Assembly: GCA_028823235.1 (NCBI GenBank)
Contig: JAPKBW010000004.1
Location: 142,665-206,664, forward strand
Origin: Longimicrobiales bacterium
Lineage (GTDB): Bacteria; Gemmatimonadota; Gemmatimonadetes; Longimicrobiales; Gaopeijiaceae
DNA: 64,000 nt
Direction of reading: 5' to 3'
Part shown: piece after piece, positions 9,018 through 17,788 of the stretch
Position numbering within the stretch: the first letter of the stretch is position 1
How the letters are laid out: each line of letters begins with the position of its first letter
Made by a program: the position numbers and the translations under genes
The notes under the pieces: generated by a model
Seen by the model: only the letters and a program-made list of their open reading frames with translations
What the model was told of the DNA's origin: nothing
Database searches by the model: none

Positions 9018-9041
9018 TTCCCCAGTTCCCCAGTTCCCCAG
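9018..9041. repeat. Short tandem repeat, three copies of TTCCCCAG
   Basis: Three exact, contiguous copies of the 8-bp unit TTCCCCAG lie in the gap between the divergent TonB-receptor and threonine dehydratase genes, about 55 bases before the dehydratase start. This may be slippage-prone sequence or part of the promoter region. No function is known. Confidence 0.7.
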
Positions 9042-9094
9042 TACCACGGCCAGCCGATCTGGCGAAGCTCGACTGATCTCGACATGATGCGGCC

Positions 9095-10141
9095 ATGACC
9101 CTTCCGGATTTTTCTCTGCCCAGGCTGGAGATCGCACACAAGCGTATCGCCGCGGCCGTCCACCGGACGCCCCTGGCCTACTCCCGTACTCTCTCCGAGC
9201 GTGTCGGGGCCGAGGTTTGGCTCAAATGTGAGAACCTTCAGAAGACGGGCGCGTTCAAGGTTCGGGGGGCTCTCAACCGGCTCCTGACCCTGAGCGACAA
9301 GGAGCGAGCTCGCGGAGTCGCCACGATCTCTGCCGGGAACCACGCGCAGGCAGTAGCCTGGGCCGCCTCGGCAACGGGAGTCCAGAGTGTCGTCGTGATG
9401 CCCGAGCACGCTTCACCGACTAAAGTGCGCGCGAGCCAGGAGTACGGAGCCGAAGTCATTCTTCATGGCGACGCCTCCGCAGCATTCAAGCGAGTCCTCG
9501 AGGTGAGCGAGGAGCGCGGACTGACCTTTGTCCACCCGTTCGACGACGAAGAGGTCATAGCTGGACACGCGTCGTGCGGTCTCGAGATACTTGAGGATGC
9601 ACCCGAGGTCGGCACGGTAGTCATTCCCGTCGGCGGTGGTGGCCTTTCATCGGCGATTTCCGTGGCCCTTGCTGCATCCGGCTCTGACGCAGCGATCTGG
9701 GGTGTTGAGCCGGAGGGGGCGGCTGGAATGCACGACAGTCTCGCAGCAGGACATGCAGTCCACCTCGATCGGGTGGATACGGTCGCGGACGGCCTGGGGG
9801 CCCCGATGGCCGGGGTCCTCAACCATGCGATACTTGCGGAGTACGCAGAGGGTGTGGTCCTCGTCGAAGATGCCGAGATCATCGCCGCACTCGCTCTGAT
9901 CCTGGAGCGCACCAAGTTGCTGGTCGAGCCTTCGGGCGCGGCAGGCCTAGCCGCAATGCTCTCGGGAAATATCCAGGTCGATGACGACCGGCCGGTCGTC
10001 ATCGTGTTGAGCGGAGGCAACGCAGACCTCGAGCAGTTGGCTTCCCTTCTGGCTCAGCGCGATGGACCCTCAAATGATCCGTTGGCTACCGGGACATCGG
10101 CTACGAGCCCACCTGATGCAAACCCTTCGGCTTCGGACTAG
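9095..10141 (+). CDS. ilvA: Threonine dehydratase, short form without ACT regulatory domain
   Basis: This PLP enzyme converts threonine to 2-oxobutanoate and ammonia. PLP Schiff-base Lys55 lies in KTGAFKVRGA, SAGNHAQ is at 79-85, the phosphate-binding glycine loop PVGGGGLSSA is at 178-187, and a C-terminal SGGN follows. At 348 residues it lacks the C-terminal regulatory domain of biosynthetic IlvA, so it looks like the catabolic or unregulated type, or possibly a serine/threonine dehydratase/racemase. The Pro/Thr/Ser-rich tail after about 330 looks disordered. It lies three bases before the EgtC-like gene, in an apparent two-gene operon. Confidence 0.92.
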   Translation: MTLPDFSLPRLEIAHKRIAAAVHRTPLAYSRTLSERVGAEVWLKCENLQKTGAFKVRGALNRLLTLSDKERARGVATISAGNHAQAVAWAASATGVQSVVVMPEHASPTKVRASQEYGAEVILHGDASAAFKRVLEVSEERGLTFVHPFDDEEVIAGHASCGLEILEDAPEVGTVVIPVGGGGLSSAISVALAASGSDAAIWGVEPEGAAGMHDSLAAGHAVHLDRVDTVADGLGAPMAGVLNHAILAEYAEGVVLVEDAEIIAALALILERTKLLVEPSGAAGLAAMLSGNIQVDDDRPVVIVLSGGNADLEQLASLLAQRDGPSNDPLATGTSATSPPDANPSASD

Positions 10142-10144
10142 TTC

Positions 10145-10921
10145 ATGTGCCGACTGCTGGCTTATCTGGGTGAGCCGACGAGGGTCGCCTCGCTCGTGTA
10201 TGGCGGTGACCACTCGCTCTACCAGCAGAGCTGGGCTCCGCATGAACTGATCTCCGGGTCTGTGAACGCGGATGGCTACGGAGTGGTCTGGTATCACGAA
10301 AGCAGGCCGGCTCGAATCGCGGAGGCCCGGCCTATCTGGTACGACGACGATCTCCGTCAAACACTTGATACGATTCGGGCCGGGACGGTAATAGCGGCGT
10401 TGCGGAACGGTACACCAGGCATTCCCGTGGATCGATCCGGCCTGCTGCCGATGGTCGATGACCAGTGGAGCTTCGTGCTCAACGGATTCGTACCTGACTT
10501 CCGAGCCAGCCACATGCGCGCGTTGCGCTCGACGCTTCCAGACGAGCTTTACGGTCGGCTGCGAGGGGCATCGGATTCCGAGACCCTCTTTCTATTGGCC
10601 CTGGCGGAAGTCCGAAACGGCACGAGCCTCGTCGACGCCCTGATTGCCGTGGTCCGGCGGGTCACGGAGAGAGTCGGGCAGGAGGAAGCTCAGCTGAACA
10701 TGGTTCTATCGGACGGGGAGGTTCTCGCCGCCGTCCGAAGCAGCAATGTGGACCGAACCAACTCTATGTACACGGCGACGGGCTCGAACCTCGCCCCGGA
10801 CGGTCACATCCTGACGTCAGAACCCCCGGAGGGCGACTCAGACTGGAACCACATCCCGGACCACACCTCAGTTGTAATCGATGCATGCGGAGTCACGCAG
10901 TCCCCGCTCGTGTCAGGCTGA
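10145..10921 (+). CDS. Class II glutamine amidotransferase, EgtC-like
   Basis: This is a 258-residue N-terminal-nucleophile hydrolase. Catalytic Cys2 directly follows Met (MCRLLAYLG). Further class II amidotransferase features are the NADGYGVVWY segment and the later NGF and SDSETLF segments. The closest named family is EgtC, which removes the gamma-glutamyl group in ergothioneine synthesis, but no egtB, egtD or egtA is in view, so the substrate is uncertain. The EgtC HNG segment appears here as RNG and NG motifs. It follows threonine dehydratase by three bases and faces the FKBP gene tail to tail. Confidence 0.8.
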   Translation: MCRLLAYLGEPTRVASLVYGGDHSLYQQSWAPHELISGSVNADGYGVVWYHESRPARIAEARPIWYDDDLRQTLDTIRAGTVIAALRNGTPGIPVDRSGLLPMVDDQWSFVLNGFVPDFRASHMRALRSTLPDELYGRLRGASDSETLFLLALAEVRNGTSLVDALIAVVRRVTERVGQEEAQLNMVLSDGEVLAAVRSSNVDRTNSMYTATGSNLAPDGHILTSEPPEGDSDWNHIPDHTSVVIDACGVTQSPLVSG

Positions 10922-10929
10922 GGCTCAGG

Positions 10930-11424
10930 TCAGTCGACATCTATTAGCTCCAATTCGAATACTAGCGTCGCTCCGGGCGGGATATCCCCCCGACCTCGGG
11001 ATCCGTAGCCCAGCCCTGGGCGAACCACCAGACGGCGGGTGCCGCCGCGCTTCATGCCGACGATTCCCTCGTTCCATCCACGGATCACTTCACTTCCACC
11101 GAGCCTGAGGTGGTAGGGATCGCCGCCCAAGCTCGCGTCGAACACGGTTCCGTCAGGAAGCCAGCCGACATAGTGAATCCAGACCCGGCTCGTGCGCCGA
11201 GCGAGCGGCCCGTCCCCGATCTCGACATCCTGGACATAGAGGCCCGAAGAGGTGCGTTCGAACTCGGACAGATCGATTCCGAGCTGGAGGGAATAGAAGA
11301 GATCGGCCGGGTCCCAATCTGCTGACGCGGGGTCTCGGGTCGCCGTACCGCCTCCACACGCTGCGAGGGTACAAGCGAGGACTAGGGCTACAAGAGATTT
11401 TGTAAGATGAGGTCTGTTCGTCAT
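10930..11424 (-). CDS. FKBP-type peptidyl-prolyl isomerase lipoprotein
   Basis: This is a periplasmic protein-folding helper anchored by lipid. Starting at ATG 11424, the 164-residue protein opens with a lipoprotein signal (TLAAC, lipidated Cys23). The C-terminal FKBP domain has recognisable segments RVWIHYVGWLPDGTVFDAS, WNEGIVGMKRGGTRRLVV and GDIPPGATLVFELELIDV. A start 17 codons earlier is possible but would put residues before the signal peptide. It is single-gene, divergent from the exported protein at 11541. Confidence 0.9.
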   Translation of the reverse strand: MTNRPHLTKSLVALVLACTLAACGGGTATRDPASADWDPADLFYSLQLGIDLSEFERTSSGLYVQDVEIGDGPLARRTSRVWIHYVGWLPDGTVFDASLGGDPYHLRLGGSEVIRGWNEGIVGMKRGGTRRLVVRPGLGYGSRGRGDIPPGATLVFELELIDVD

Positions 11425-11540
11425 GCCAGAGACTACCTTGCCTTCCTGAGAGGGAGCAAGATCTTCGTATCGCATATTGAGGACTCGTGACGATCGATGG
11501 TCCGCCAGCCGTCACCCATACCAAGGACCCCGGAGAGGCA

Positions 11541-12371
11541 ATGACATCCAGAATGCTTGTGCGGCCCGTACCAAGGACCTTCGCCGCCGCCGTGATAGCC
11601 GCTGGCGTGATCGGCCAGGGAGCTGTGACCACGACCGTGTCGGCCGCGACAGCGATGCCACAGGAGTCGACCGAAGACATGCAGGTGGAGAAGCTCGTCG
11701 GCGATTGGATCGACGCGCTCGGCGGTCTCGCGACGTACGACAAATTGGAGGGCGCACGGTACACGCTCACCACGGAGATGTACGACGCAGGCAGCTCCAG
11801 GCTCCGCCGCACGCGCCCCCGTTACGTCACGATCGCGCGCTCCTCACAAGGGGAACTGGGACGGATCGACCGGTGGGAGGGAGACGACTTCATCGAGCAG
11901 GGCTGGGACGGCTCAGAGGTCTGGGCCCGTCTGAACAGCACAACACTCTCGGCCGGAGCCAAGGACTTCGATGAGGTCCAGTATGTCTCTGGCGACCTCA
12001 ATTACTGGATCGCCCTGCCCTACAAGCTGCGCGACAGCGGCGTGAACCTGCACAACCGGGGCGCTGACGACCTGGGCCGCACAATGGTCGGAGTGAGCTT
12101 CGGCGACGGCGTCGGGCTACATGACGGTGACACGTGGCAGTACTGGTTCGAAGGCGGACGCACCTGGCCAGTCCAGGTTGCCTACAAGGAAGAAGGGCGT
12201 ACCAACTGGAATTACCTGCGCTTCGAGGATATCCGGACGATCGATGGTTACACCTTCGTCGGCCGCCGTGTCCATTTCAATGACGACGGGCAGGTGACCA
12301 AGATCCTCTACACGCACGACTTCGAACTCAACCCAGAGCTCGGGCCGGAGGCGTTCTCAAGCGGGCGGTGA
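11541..12371 (+). CDS. Exported protein of unknown function (DUF6503-like)
   Basis: The ATG at 11541 is preceded by GGAGAGG at proper spacing and is preferred over 11487. The roughly 276-residue product starts with a signal peptide (hydrophobic stretch ending SAATA). The mature part is rich in Trp and Tyr with repeated beta-strand patterns such as GDTWQYWFEGGRTWPVQVAY and DGYTFVGRRVHF. This resembles LolA/DUF6503-type periplasmic proteins, but I do not recognise it with certainty. No catalytic motif is evident. It is transcribed divergently from the FKBP lipoprotein and converges on the dioxygenase gene. Confidence 0.7.
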   Translation: MTSRMLVRPVPRTFAAAVIAAGVIGQGAVTTTVSAATAMPQESTEDMQVEKLVGDWIDALGGLATYDKLEGARYTLTTEMYDAGSSRLRRTRPRYVTIARSSQGELGRIDRWEGDDFIEQGWDGSEVWARLNSTTLSAGAKDFDEVQYVSGDLNYWIALPYKLRDSGVNLHNRGADDLGRTMVGVSFGDGVGLHDGDTWQYWFEGGRTWPVQVAYKEEGRTNWNYLRFEDIRTIDGYTFVGRRVHFNDDGQVTKILYTHDFELNPELGPEAFSSGR

Positions 12372-12461
12372 CGTCTGCGCGGTTATGAGATCTCGCGGGT
12401 CGCTTCACCTTCTCCGATCACCTTGAGCTTCACGCTGGTGTGCGGCGAAACAAATGCGCAG

Positions 12462-13493
12462 CTACTCCCTCTGCGCGACTCCCTGGCTCTCCAAGTAGGA
12501 CACCGCCGGATATCGCGGCGGGTTGTCCGGACCCTGACATGTCGGCAGGCATTCCAGTGGGTAGTTGGCTGTTGCGTTGAAGAAGAACGGCACGGAGTAC
12601 CTGTCTCGCTCGCCGCGATGAGGTGGCACAAAGTGCTTGACGCTGACGAACCGGTCGTTCGACCACTGTCTCAGGAGCTCCCCCGTATTCACCACTAGGG
12701 CGTCCGGAATGACTGGTGCAGTGAGCCACACCTTCCGCTGCTCACCATAGACCGCCAATCCAGGCCCTGATTGGGCGAGGAGCGTGAAGAAGCTCGTGTC
12801 CACGTGTGGTGCGATCCCAAACTGATCCACCGCCGCGTTCGTCGTGTCGGTGTACCGGGTCATCCGCAACCGATAGAACGGCGACTGAAACGCCGGTTCA
12901 AACCAGTCAGGACTGAGCTCGAGCGCTACGGCATAGATCGGCAACAGCGCCAGGGCGACCCGCTCGATCTCAGCGGCATAAGCTTCGACAGCTGTCTGGA
13001 ATCCCGGCAGCACGGACTCAGGTAGCCACGGGTTGTCCCCCAGGCGCAGTGTCCGGTCTCGCTTGAAAAGGACCGCCTCATTGAGATTTCCTTTTGCTCT
13101 CGCCGGCAGCCGTCGCTCACCGAGTGGCAACCAGCCGATCCCGGGTGCTGCCGCAGCGGGATCGTCGATCGTGACCTGACTCTTGATGTCATCGGGAGAG
13201 GTGAGAAAGCTTTTCGCAGCGGCGAAAATCGATGCGAACATCTCCGTATCGATGCCGTGCCCAACCAGACAGTGGAAGCCGGTGTTCTCACCGATGAATC
13301 GGATCTGTTCTCCGAGCCTTTCGAGTTCGGCAGCATCACCCGTCGCGAAGTAGCACTCCACATCGACCAAAGGGATGTCATCAGAAGTGGCGGCTACGAG
13401 TGAAGAGGCGTCCCAGGTAGCGGCCTCATCGGCAAGCTCTGCGGCCCGCTTGCCGCCGAAATCTCCTGAGTCTTCCGTGCTAGGTTGGTTCAT
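12462..13493 (-). CDS. 2-oxoglutarate/Fe(II)-dependent dioxygenase, isopenicillin-N-synthase-like
   Basis: This is a predicted non-haem iron oxygenase with a double-stranded beta-helix. The N-terminal DIOX_N-type region (IPLVDVECYF, IGENTGFHCLVGHGID) is followed by the iron triad H230xD232 (APHVDTSFF) and H287 (VKHFV), plus the co-substrate motif R298xS300. The 343-residue length fits the isopenicillin-N-synthase-like group. Its substrate cannot be deduced and no natural-product cluster surrounds it. The coding start at 13493 is the first Met. It stands alone downstream of the tRNA-Asn. Confidence 0.88.
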   Translation of the reverse strand: MNQPSTEDSGDFGGKRAAELADEAATWDASSLVAATSDDIPLVDVECYFATGDAAELERLGEQIRFIGENTGFHCLVGHGIDTEMFASIFAAAKSFLTSPDDIKSQVTIDDPAAAAPGIGWLPLGERRLPARAKGNLNEAVLFKRDRTLRLGDNPWLPESVLPGFQTAVEAYAAEIERVALALLPIYAVALELSPDWFEPAFQSPFYRLRMTRYTDTTNAAVDQFGIAPHVDTSFFTLLAQSGPGLAVYGEQRKVWLTAPVIPDALVVNTGELLRQWSNDRFVSVKHFVPPHRGERDRYSVPFFFNATANYPLECLPTCQGPDNPPRYPAVSYLESQGVAQRE

Positions 13494-13605
13494 CGTGAGT
13501 TGGATTCGATGAGACAGGGCGGCCCTCGGAGCGGTCCGCCTTCCGATGAGATAGCAGGCTAGTCGTCGTTCAGCTCACCGCAAGCACTACGTGGCGAAAA
13601 AGCTA

Positions 13606-13678
13606 CTGGGCCGAGAGGGTTCGAACCTCGAACCTCCTGGGTAACAACCAGGCGCTCTACCAATTGAGCTACACCCCA
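13606..13678 (-). tRNA. tRNA-Asn (anticodon GTT)
   Basis: The minus strand folds into a cloverleaf: acceptor TGGGGTG/CGGCCCA, D-stem GCTC/GAGC, anticodon stem CCTGG/CCAGG around loop TTGTTAC with anticodon GTT, variable AGGTT, and T-arm CGAGG-TTCGAAC-CCTCT. The discriminator base is G, as usual for Asn. CCA is not encoded. Two stem mismatches are visible (G5:G68 in the acceptor and C49:T65 in the T-stem). Confidence 0.9.
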
Positions 13679-13694
13679 TCAACAAAAAACAGCC

Positions 13695-13715
13695 GCGACC
13701 CCCTTGGGGAGTCGC
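13695..13715 (-). terminator. Rho-independent terminator between mdh and tRNA-Asn
   Basis: The stem GCGACCCCC pairs with GGGG-(A)-GTCGC around a TT loop. On the minus strand it is followed by GGCTG and a run of six T before the tRNA. It should end the malate dehydrogenase transcript. Confidence 0.75.
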
Positions 13716-13758
13716 AGCCGTCTCGTTTTCGCTTCGTTCAGCTATACGAGCTCGCGGC

Positions 13759-13780
13759 CGCAACCCCTCCGGGGATTGCG
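13759..13780. repeat. Second GC-rich hairpin downstream of mdh
   Basis: CGCAACCCC pairs with GGGG-(A)-TTGCG around TCC. This is nearly the same architecture as the hairpin at 13695-13715, including the single bulged A. No T-run follows on the minus strand. It could act as a processing or stabilising stem at the 3' end of the mdh message. Confidence 0.55.
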
Positions 13781-13879
13781 ATTGCATATCGAATTCGAAT
13801 TGCTTGTGCGAATCATCATGCCCTCATCCTGGCTCTGATCTCACGCCCGATCAACGTGAGCGGGGACGGAGCTCAATCA

Positions 13880-14827
13880 TCAACCTGCGGCTTCGATCGC
13901 CTTCAGTGCGGCGACGGTGGATGTCACGTGATCGGCGCTGGTCTTCAGCGCAGCCCGCTCTGCCTCACCAAGCTCGACCTCGACGATCCGCTCGAGTCCG
14001 TTCTCACCAAGGAGGCACGGCACGCCGAGATACATGTCGTTGAAGCCATACTCACCCTGGAGCCAGGCAGCGCACGGAAGAATCCGGCGCTTGTCCTTGA
14101 CGATGGCCTCGGCCATCTGGACGGCGGCCGCGGCGGGCGCGTAGTACGCGCTCCCTGTCTTGAGGTGGGAAACGATCTCGCCCCCGCCCTTCCGGGTGCG
14201 CTCCACAAGCGCGTCAATCCGATCCTGCGGTATCAGCTGAGTGAGCGGAATTCCACTCACGGACGTGTAGCTGGCGAGCGGCACCATGGTGTCGCCGTGG
14301 CCCCCGAGGACGAGTGCCTGGATGTCTTCGATCGACACGTCGAGCTCGAGCGCGATGAAGGAGCGATAGCGCGCGGTGTCGAGAACGCCGGCCATGCCGA
14401 TGACTCGCTCGCGCGGGAAGCCGGAAGCCTCGAGGGCAACCTGAGCCATCACATCGAGTGGATTCGTCACCATGATGATGATCGAGTCCGGAGCGACGCG
14501 CTTGATCTCGTTCGTGACCGAACGGATGACGCCAGCGTTCGTCTTGAGTAGATCGTCTCGGCTCATCCCCGGCTTGCGAGCGATTCCGGCCGTGACGATG
14601 AAGATCTCCGACCCTGCGGACGCCTCGTAGTCGTTCGAGCCGTAGACCCGCGAGTCGCAGCCCTCGATTGGGGCGCTCTCCCACTGGTCCAGTCCCTTAC
14701 CTTGCGGGATACCCTCGGCGATGTCGACGAGGATGACTTCTTTGGCGAGTTCCTTCTGGGCCAGAAGCTGAGAGCAGGTGGCTCCCACGTGTCCGGCACC
14801 GACGACAGTAATCTTATTCGCGCTCAT
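13880..14827 (-). CDS. mdh: Malate dehydrogenase (lactate-dehydrogenase-like type)
   Basis: This NAD-dependent TCA-cycle enzyme oxidises malate to oxaloacetate. Starting at ATG 14827 the protein has 315 residues. The Rossmann loop GAGHVGA is at 10-16, Asp35 at the end of strand 2 (VILVDIAEG) selects NAD, and substrate Arg84 and Arg90 lie in the mobile loop ARKPGMSR. Arg-rather-than-Gln in this loop marks malate rather than lactate specificity. The catalytic pair is Asp150 (VLDTARYR) and His177 ([10 protein letters not shown]). The longer frame to 14884 adds an unconserved leader. It is a single gene with a strong terminator. Confidence 0.94.
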   Translation of the reverse strand: MSANKITVVGAGHVGATCSQLLAQKELAKEVILVDIAEGIPQGKGLDQWESAPIEGCDSRVYGSNDYEASAGSEIFIVTAGIARKPGMSRDDLLKTNAGVIRSVTNEIKRVAPDSIIIMVTNPLDVMAQVALEASGFPRERVIGMAGVLDTARYRSFIALELDVSIEDIQALVLGGHGDTMVPLASYTSVSGIPLTQLIPQDRIDALVERTRKGGGEIVSHLKTGSAYYAPAAAAVQMAEAIVKDKRRILPCAAWLQGEYGFNDMYLGVPCLLGENGLERIVEVELGEAERAALKTSADHVTSTVAALKAIEAAG

Positions 14828-14959
14828 GAAAAACGTCCGCTCCGCAGCAGGGTTTCGTTCAATTCGACAGCAGAGTGGGCCCACAGGGTCGTCTCTGCGA
14901 GCCGGACGAGACGCCGACCCGCAGGAGTATAACGAGGCTGAAAGGGAGGTCTACCCCGC

Positions 14960-15940
14960 TCAGCCTCCGGTCTGCGACAACGCGATCAGGCCACCCGAAC
15001 CGGCAGAGCTGCCCTGAATCAGATAGTGCCGCTCAGGCTTGGTCTGGAGCGTCTCAACGATGTGCGGAACAAGGTCTTCACCCGCCCGAAGTGGATCCCT
15101 CAGGTTCGTCTGCATCGACCCAAAAAGACACGGCCGCAGCTGACCATCGGCCGTAAGCCGCATCCGGTTGCATCGATCGCAGTAGTTGTGACTCATCGGA
15201 GTGATGACCCCGATCGTGCCTGGGGCCCCGGGGAACTTGTGATACAGTGCCGGCCCATTTCCGAACGGACCCTCGACCGGTTCGAGCGCGTCGATCTTCT
15301 CGATGCGCCGCAGCGCTTCGGTGCACGATATGAACTGCTTCTCGCTCAGCTCGAGGTTCGCCCCGGTGGGCATCATCTCGATGAACCGGATGTGCCAAGG
15401 GCGCTCGCGTGTGATCGCGGCAAAGTCCTCGATCTCGTCATCATTCTGCCCTCGGATGAGCACCACGTTGATCTTGATCGGGGAGAAGCCCGCAGCCTCA
15501 GCAGCGTCGAGGCCCGCCATGATCTTGGGGAACGAGCCCGGACGTCGCGAGATACTGTCGACTCGGTCGGCCCTGAGTGAATCAAGTGAGACGTTAAGGC
15601 GCTGGATGCCCGCATCACGCAGCGCTTCGGCCTGGTCCTCGAGGAGCACCGCGTTCGTGGACAGCGAGAGATCATCGATCTCCGGGACGGCCGCGATCAT
15701 CTTGACCAGGTCGGGCAGGTCTCGACGCACGAGGGGTTCGCCACCCGTGATCCGGACGCGTTTCAGTCCCATGCCAGCCATCGTCCGTACGATCTCAGCA
15801 ATCTCCTCGTAGCTGAGCAGTTGCTCACGCTTGAGCCACGGCAGCCCTTCCTCCGGCATGCAGTAGACACATCGCAAGTTGCACTTGTCCGTGACAGACA
15901 CGCGCAGATACTCCACGCGACGGCCGAATTGATCGATCAC
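14960..15940 (-). CDS. moaA: GTP 3',8-cyclase MoaA
   Basis: This radical-SAM enzyme carries out the first step of molybdenum-cofactor synthesis. The preferred start is GTG 15940: it overlaps the moaE stop as GTGA and has AGGAG eight bases upstream. The longer frame to 15979 would run 43 bases into moaE. Counting from the GTG, the N-terminal cluster motif is C20xxxC24xxC27 (CNLRCVYC). The second 4Fe-4S site is in YCDRCNRMR with a downstream Cys in RPCL. The C-terminal Gly-Gly needed for catalysis is present (SQTGG). It is the last gene of moaD-moaE-moaA. Confidence 0.95.
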   Translation of the reverse strand: MIDQFGRRVEYLRVSVTDKCNLRCVYCMPEEGLPWLKREQLLSYEEIAEIVRTMAGMGLKRVRITGGEPLVRRDLPDLVKMIAAVPEIDDLSLSTNAVLLEDQAEALRDAGIQRLNVSLDSLRADRVDSISRRPGSFPKIMAGLDAAEAAGFSPIKINVVLIRGQNDDEIEDFAAITRERPWHIRFIEMMPTGANLELSEKQFISCTEALRRIEKIDALEPVEGPFGNGPALYHKFPGAPGTIGVITPMSHNYCDRCNRMRLTADGQLRPCLFGSMQTNLRDPLRAGEDLVPHIVETLQTKPERHYLIQGSSAGSGGLIALSQTGG

Positions 15941-16377
15941 CTTGGCTCTCCTACGGGAGGAACGGTGCCCTTGACCCACTCGGCGGTCCCGTCCGCATAG
16001 TGTTCCTTCTTCCAGATGGGGAGACGCTTCTTGATCTCCTCGATGACGTACCTGGTCGCGTCGAACGACTCGGCGCGATGCGGACTCGATGCCGCAATCG
16101 CAACGGATACCTCTCCGATCGCGAGGTCACCGGTGCGGTGCACGACCACGAGCCGATCCGTGCCCAGCCGGGCGGCTGCCTCGCTCGCAATCTCACAGAG
16201 CACGGTCTGGGCCATGTCGGCATAGGCGTCATACCGCATCCCGCTCACGGGACGACCATCGGCATGGTCACGAACTACACCCACGAAGAGCAAGGAGGCG
16301 CCGTCCTCGTCCGAGCCGACACGTCGAAACAAGTCGGTCGGATCAATGGGGTCAGGGCCGACGAAGGCGGAAATCAA
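15937..16377 (-). CDS. moaE: Molybdopterin synthase catalytic subunit MoaE
   Basis: It inserts dithiolene sulfur into precursor Z together with MoaD. The 146-residue protein has the expected motifs: FVGVVRDHADGRPVSGMRYDAY, VVHRTGDLAIGEVSV, and the HRAESFDATRYVIEEIKKRLPIWKKEH region with the active-site Lys residues. The start lies four bases after the moaD stop and the stop overlaps the moaA GTG, so the three genes are coupled. Confidence 0.95.
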   Translation of the reverse strand: MISAFVGPDPIDPTDLFRRVGSDEDGASLLFVGVVRDHADGRPVSGMRYDAYADMAQTVLCEIASEAAARLGTDRLVVVHRTGDLAIGEVSVAIAASSPHRAESFDATRYVIEEIKKRLPIWKKEHYADGTAEWVKGTVPPVGEPR

Positions 16378-16381
16378 AGAC

Positions 16382-16663
16382 CTATCCCCCCGCCACAGGT
16401 GGGATGAAAGCGACTTCGTCGTTCGGATTCAGGACTTCATCCATGAACGCGTATGTGTGATTGACGGCGATCGCGGGCTCCGTCGGCAGAAAGTCAAACG
16501 GCGCGCCTCTCCCTCTCAGGTCCGCAACGAGGTCCGCGACCGTGGCACCCTCACGCAACTCCACCGCGATTTCACCACTTCCGACGAGATCTCGGTACGC
16601 AGCGAAGAAGAGTGCATTGACAGAAAAGGACACGGGAGAGTGGGCCGTGAGGAGAGGGTTCAT
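16382..16663 (-). CDS. moaD: Molybdopterin synthase sulfur-carrier subunit MoaD
   Basis: This small ubiquitin-like protein carries a C-terminal thiocarboxylate. The 93-residue sequence shows the beta-grasp segments (LFFAAYRDLVG, VADLVADL, AVNHTYAF) and ends in PPVAGG, the required Gly-Gly tail. It is first in the moaD-moaE-moaA operon. The first dozen residues are an unusual extension before the beta-grasp fold. Confidence 0.92.
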   Translation of the reverse strand: MNPLLTAHSPVSFSVNALFFAAYRDLVGSGEIAVELREGATVADLVADLRGRGAPFDFLPTEPAIAVNHTYAFMDEVLNPNDEVAFIPPVAGG

Positions 16664-16697
16664 CTAACCTGACATGTTGAAACATCACGTCAGGCGG

Positions 16698-17315
16698 CTA
16701 AAGAGATAGAGGCACCCCGTAAACGCCTGCAACGTTCCCGCTACGGCCGTGACGCCGGTTCGAGTGCTCGCCCTCATTCTCACCGCTCGGGCCACCACCG
16801 CCCCTTCGCCCTCGACCTCCGTTCTCCCCACCCTGCAATCGGCGAATGCGGCGCCCGAGCTCTTCGCGAAGCGACTGCAGCTGAAGGACCTTCATGGGGG
16901 AAAGGACTTCACGCAGCGCCGCCTGCTCTTCGACTAAAAGGCGGCTCTCCGTCTGCCGCAGGTCGATCACGCTGGCGAGAAGCCCTGCCGCCGCTTCCTC
17001 GTCCCCACGATCAGCTTCGATAAGTGCCTCCACCTGACGCCGGACAACGGACTCTCTCCGCATCAGGTCACGTCGACGGCGATCAAACCTGCGCACGACC
17101 GCGGAGAGCGACCGCGCCTCGTCTTCCGTCAGTTCAAGGCGCTCCTCCATCATGCGCGACATCCTCGTCCGGATGCGCTCCTCGAGCTGCGCGCGCTGCT
17201 CAGGGGAGGGGCCACGCCGCCCGGGGGGCTGGTCCTGGCCGGACAGTGGTCCGGCGACGGTCGCGGTCATCAGGATGGCTGTGGCAAACAGCCGGACGGC
17301 CAGACGGGGCGCCAT
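16698..17315 (-). CDS. Exported helical protein, Spy/CpxP-like (unknown function)
   Basis: This 205-residue protein has a signal peptide (about 1-26, ending PLSGQ). A long, highly charged Arg/Glu helical region follows (EQRAQLEERIRTRMSRMMEE, LTEDEARSLSAVVRRF), and a low-complexity Gly/Arg/Asn tail ends it. Helical, Arg-rich periplasmic proteins with such LT-x-E-x-A patterns resemble Spy/CpxP-type chaperones or sensors. Its ATG overlaps the anti-sigma stop by one base, so it probably belongs to the stress response controlled by that sigma factor. Confidence 0.75.
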   Translation of the reverse strand: MAPRLAVRLFATAILMTATVAGPLSGQDQPPGRRGPSPEQRAQLEERIRTRMSRMMEERLELTEDEARSLSAVVRRFDRRRRDLMRRESVVRRQVEALIEADRGDEEAAAGLLASVIDLRQTESRLLVEEQAALREVLSPMKVLQLQSLREELGRRIRRLQGGENGGRGRRGGGGPSGENEGEHSNRRHGRSGNVAGVYGVPLSL

Positions 17316-17788
17316 TAGACTGCACCCCCGGCGCTGCCTGCAGTGAGCTCATCAAACAAGGCCTGTAGCGCCTCATCGGAGAGGCCCTCCAGCGTCGGTG
17401 CCCCAGCAACGAGTCCGCCATCACTCAGCCAGAGTTCACCCTCTGCCAGCTCGGTCGCGTACTCCGGAGCCCCGGTCCGCACGGCGTCGGGGTCCAAGGC
17501 GATGCCGACGCCGATCGCCAACGCGATAGCGGCGGCGGCAGAAATACCCCACCAGGGCCGTCTCCCACGGCGGCGCTCTGCATGCACTCCGGCAAGAATC
17601 TGCGCAACAGAATCCACCGGAGGCTGTGGCCGCGCGGCAAACAGGCTCTCGACCAACTCCAGTTCCTCTCGACACTCAGCGCAGCCCGAGAGATGTGCTT
17701 CGACGTGTTCCGCATCCCGTGCTTCGATTCGGTTCGTGCCGAATCCCGGAAGTAACTCCCTGACCGTGCCACACTCTGTCTCTTTCAT
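17315..17788 (-). CDS. Membrane anti-sigma factor with zinc-finger (zf-HC2) domain
   Basis: This 157-residue protein has an N-terminal zf-HC2 pattern (HVEAHLSGCAECREEL, H-x3-C-x2-C). One hydrophobic segment follows at about 80-98 (WWGISAAAAIALAIGVGIA), and then an acidic exported C-terminal part. Such proteins hold an ECF sigma factor inactive at the inner membrane. The gene overlaps the sigma gene by four bases and the Spy-like gene by one base. Confidence 0.88.
   Translation of the reverse strand: MKETECGTVRELLPGFGTNRIEARDAEHVEAHLSGCAECREELELVESLFAARPQPPVDSVAQILAGVHAERRRGRRPWWGISAAAAIALAIGVGIALDPDAVRTGAPEYATELAEGELWLSDGGLVAGAPTLEGLSDEALQALFDELTAGSAGGAV

Noticed and set aside
13587..13787. 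Small minus frame around 13600-13780
   Set aside because: It contains the tRNA-Asn and the mdh terminator and is not a protein gene.
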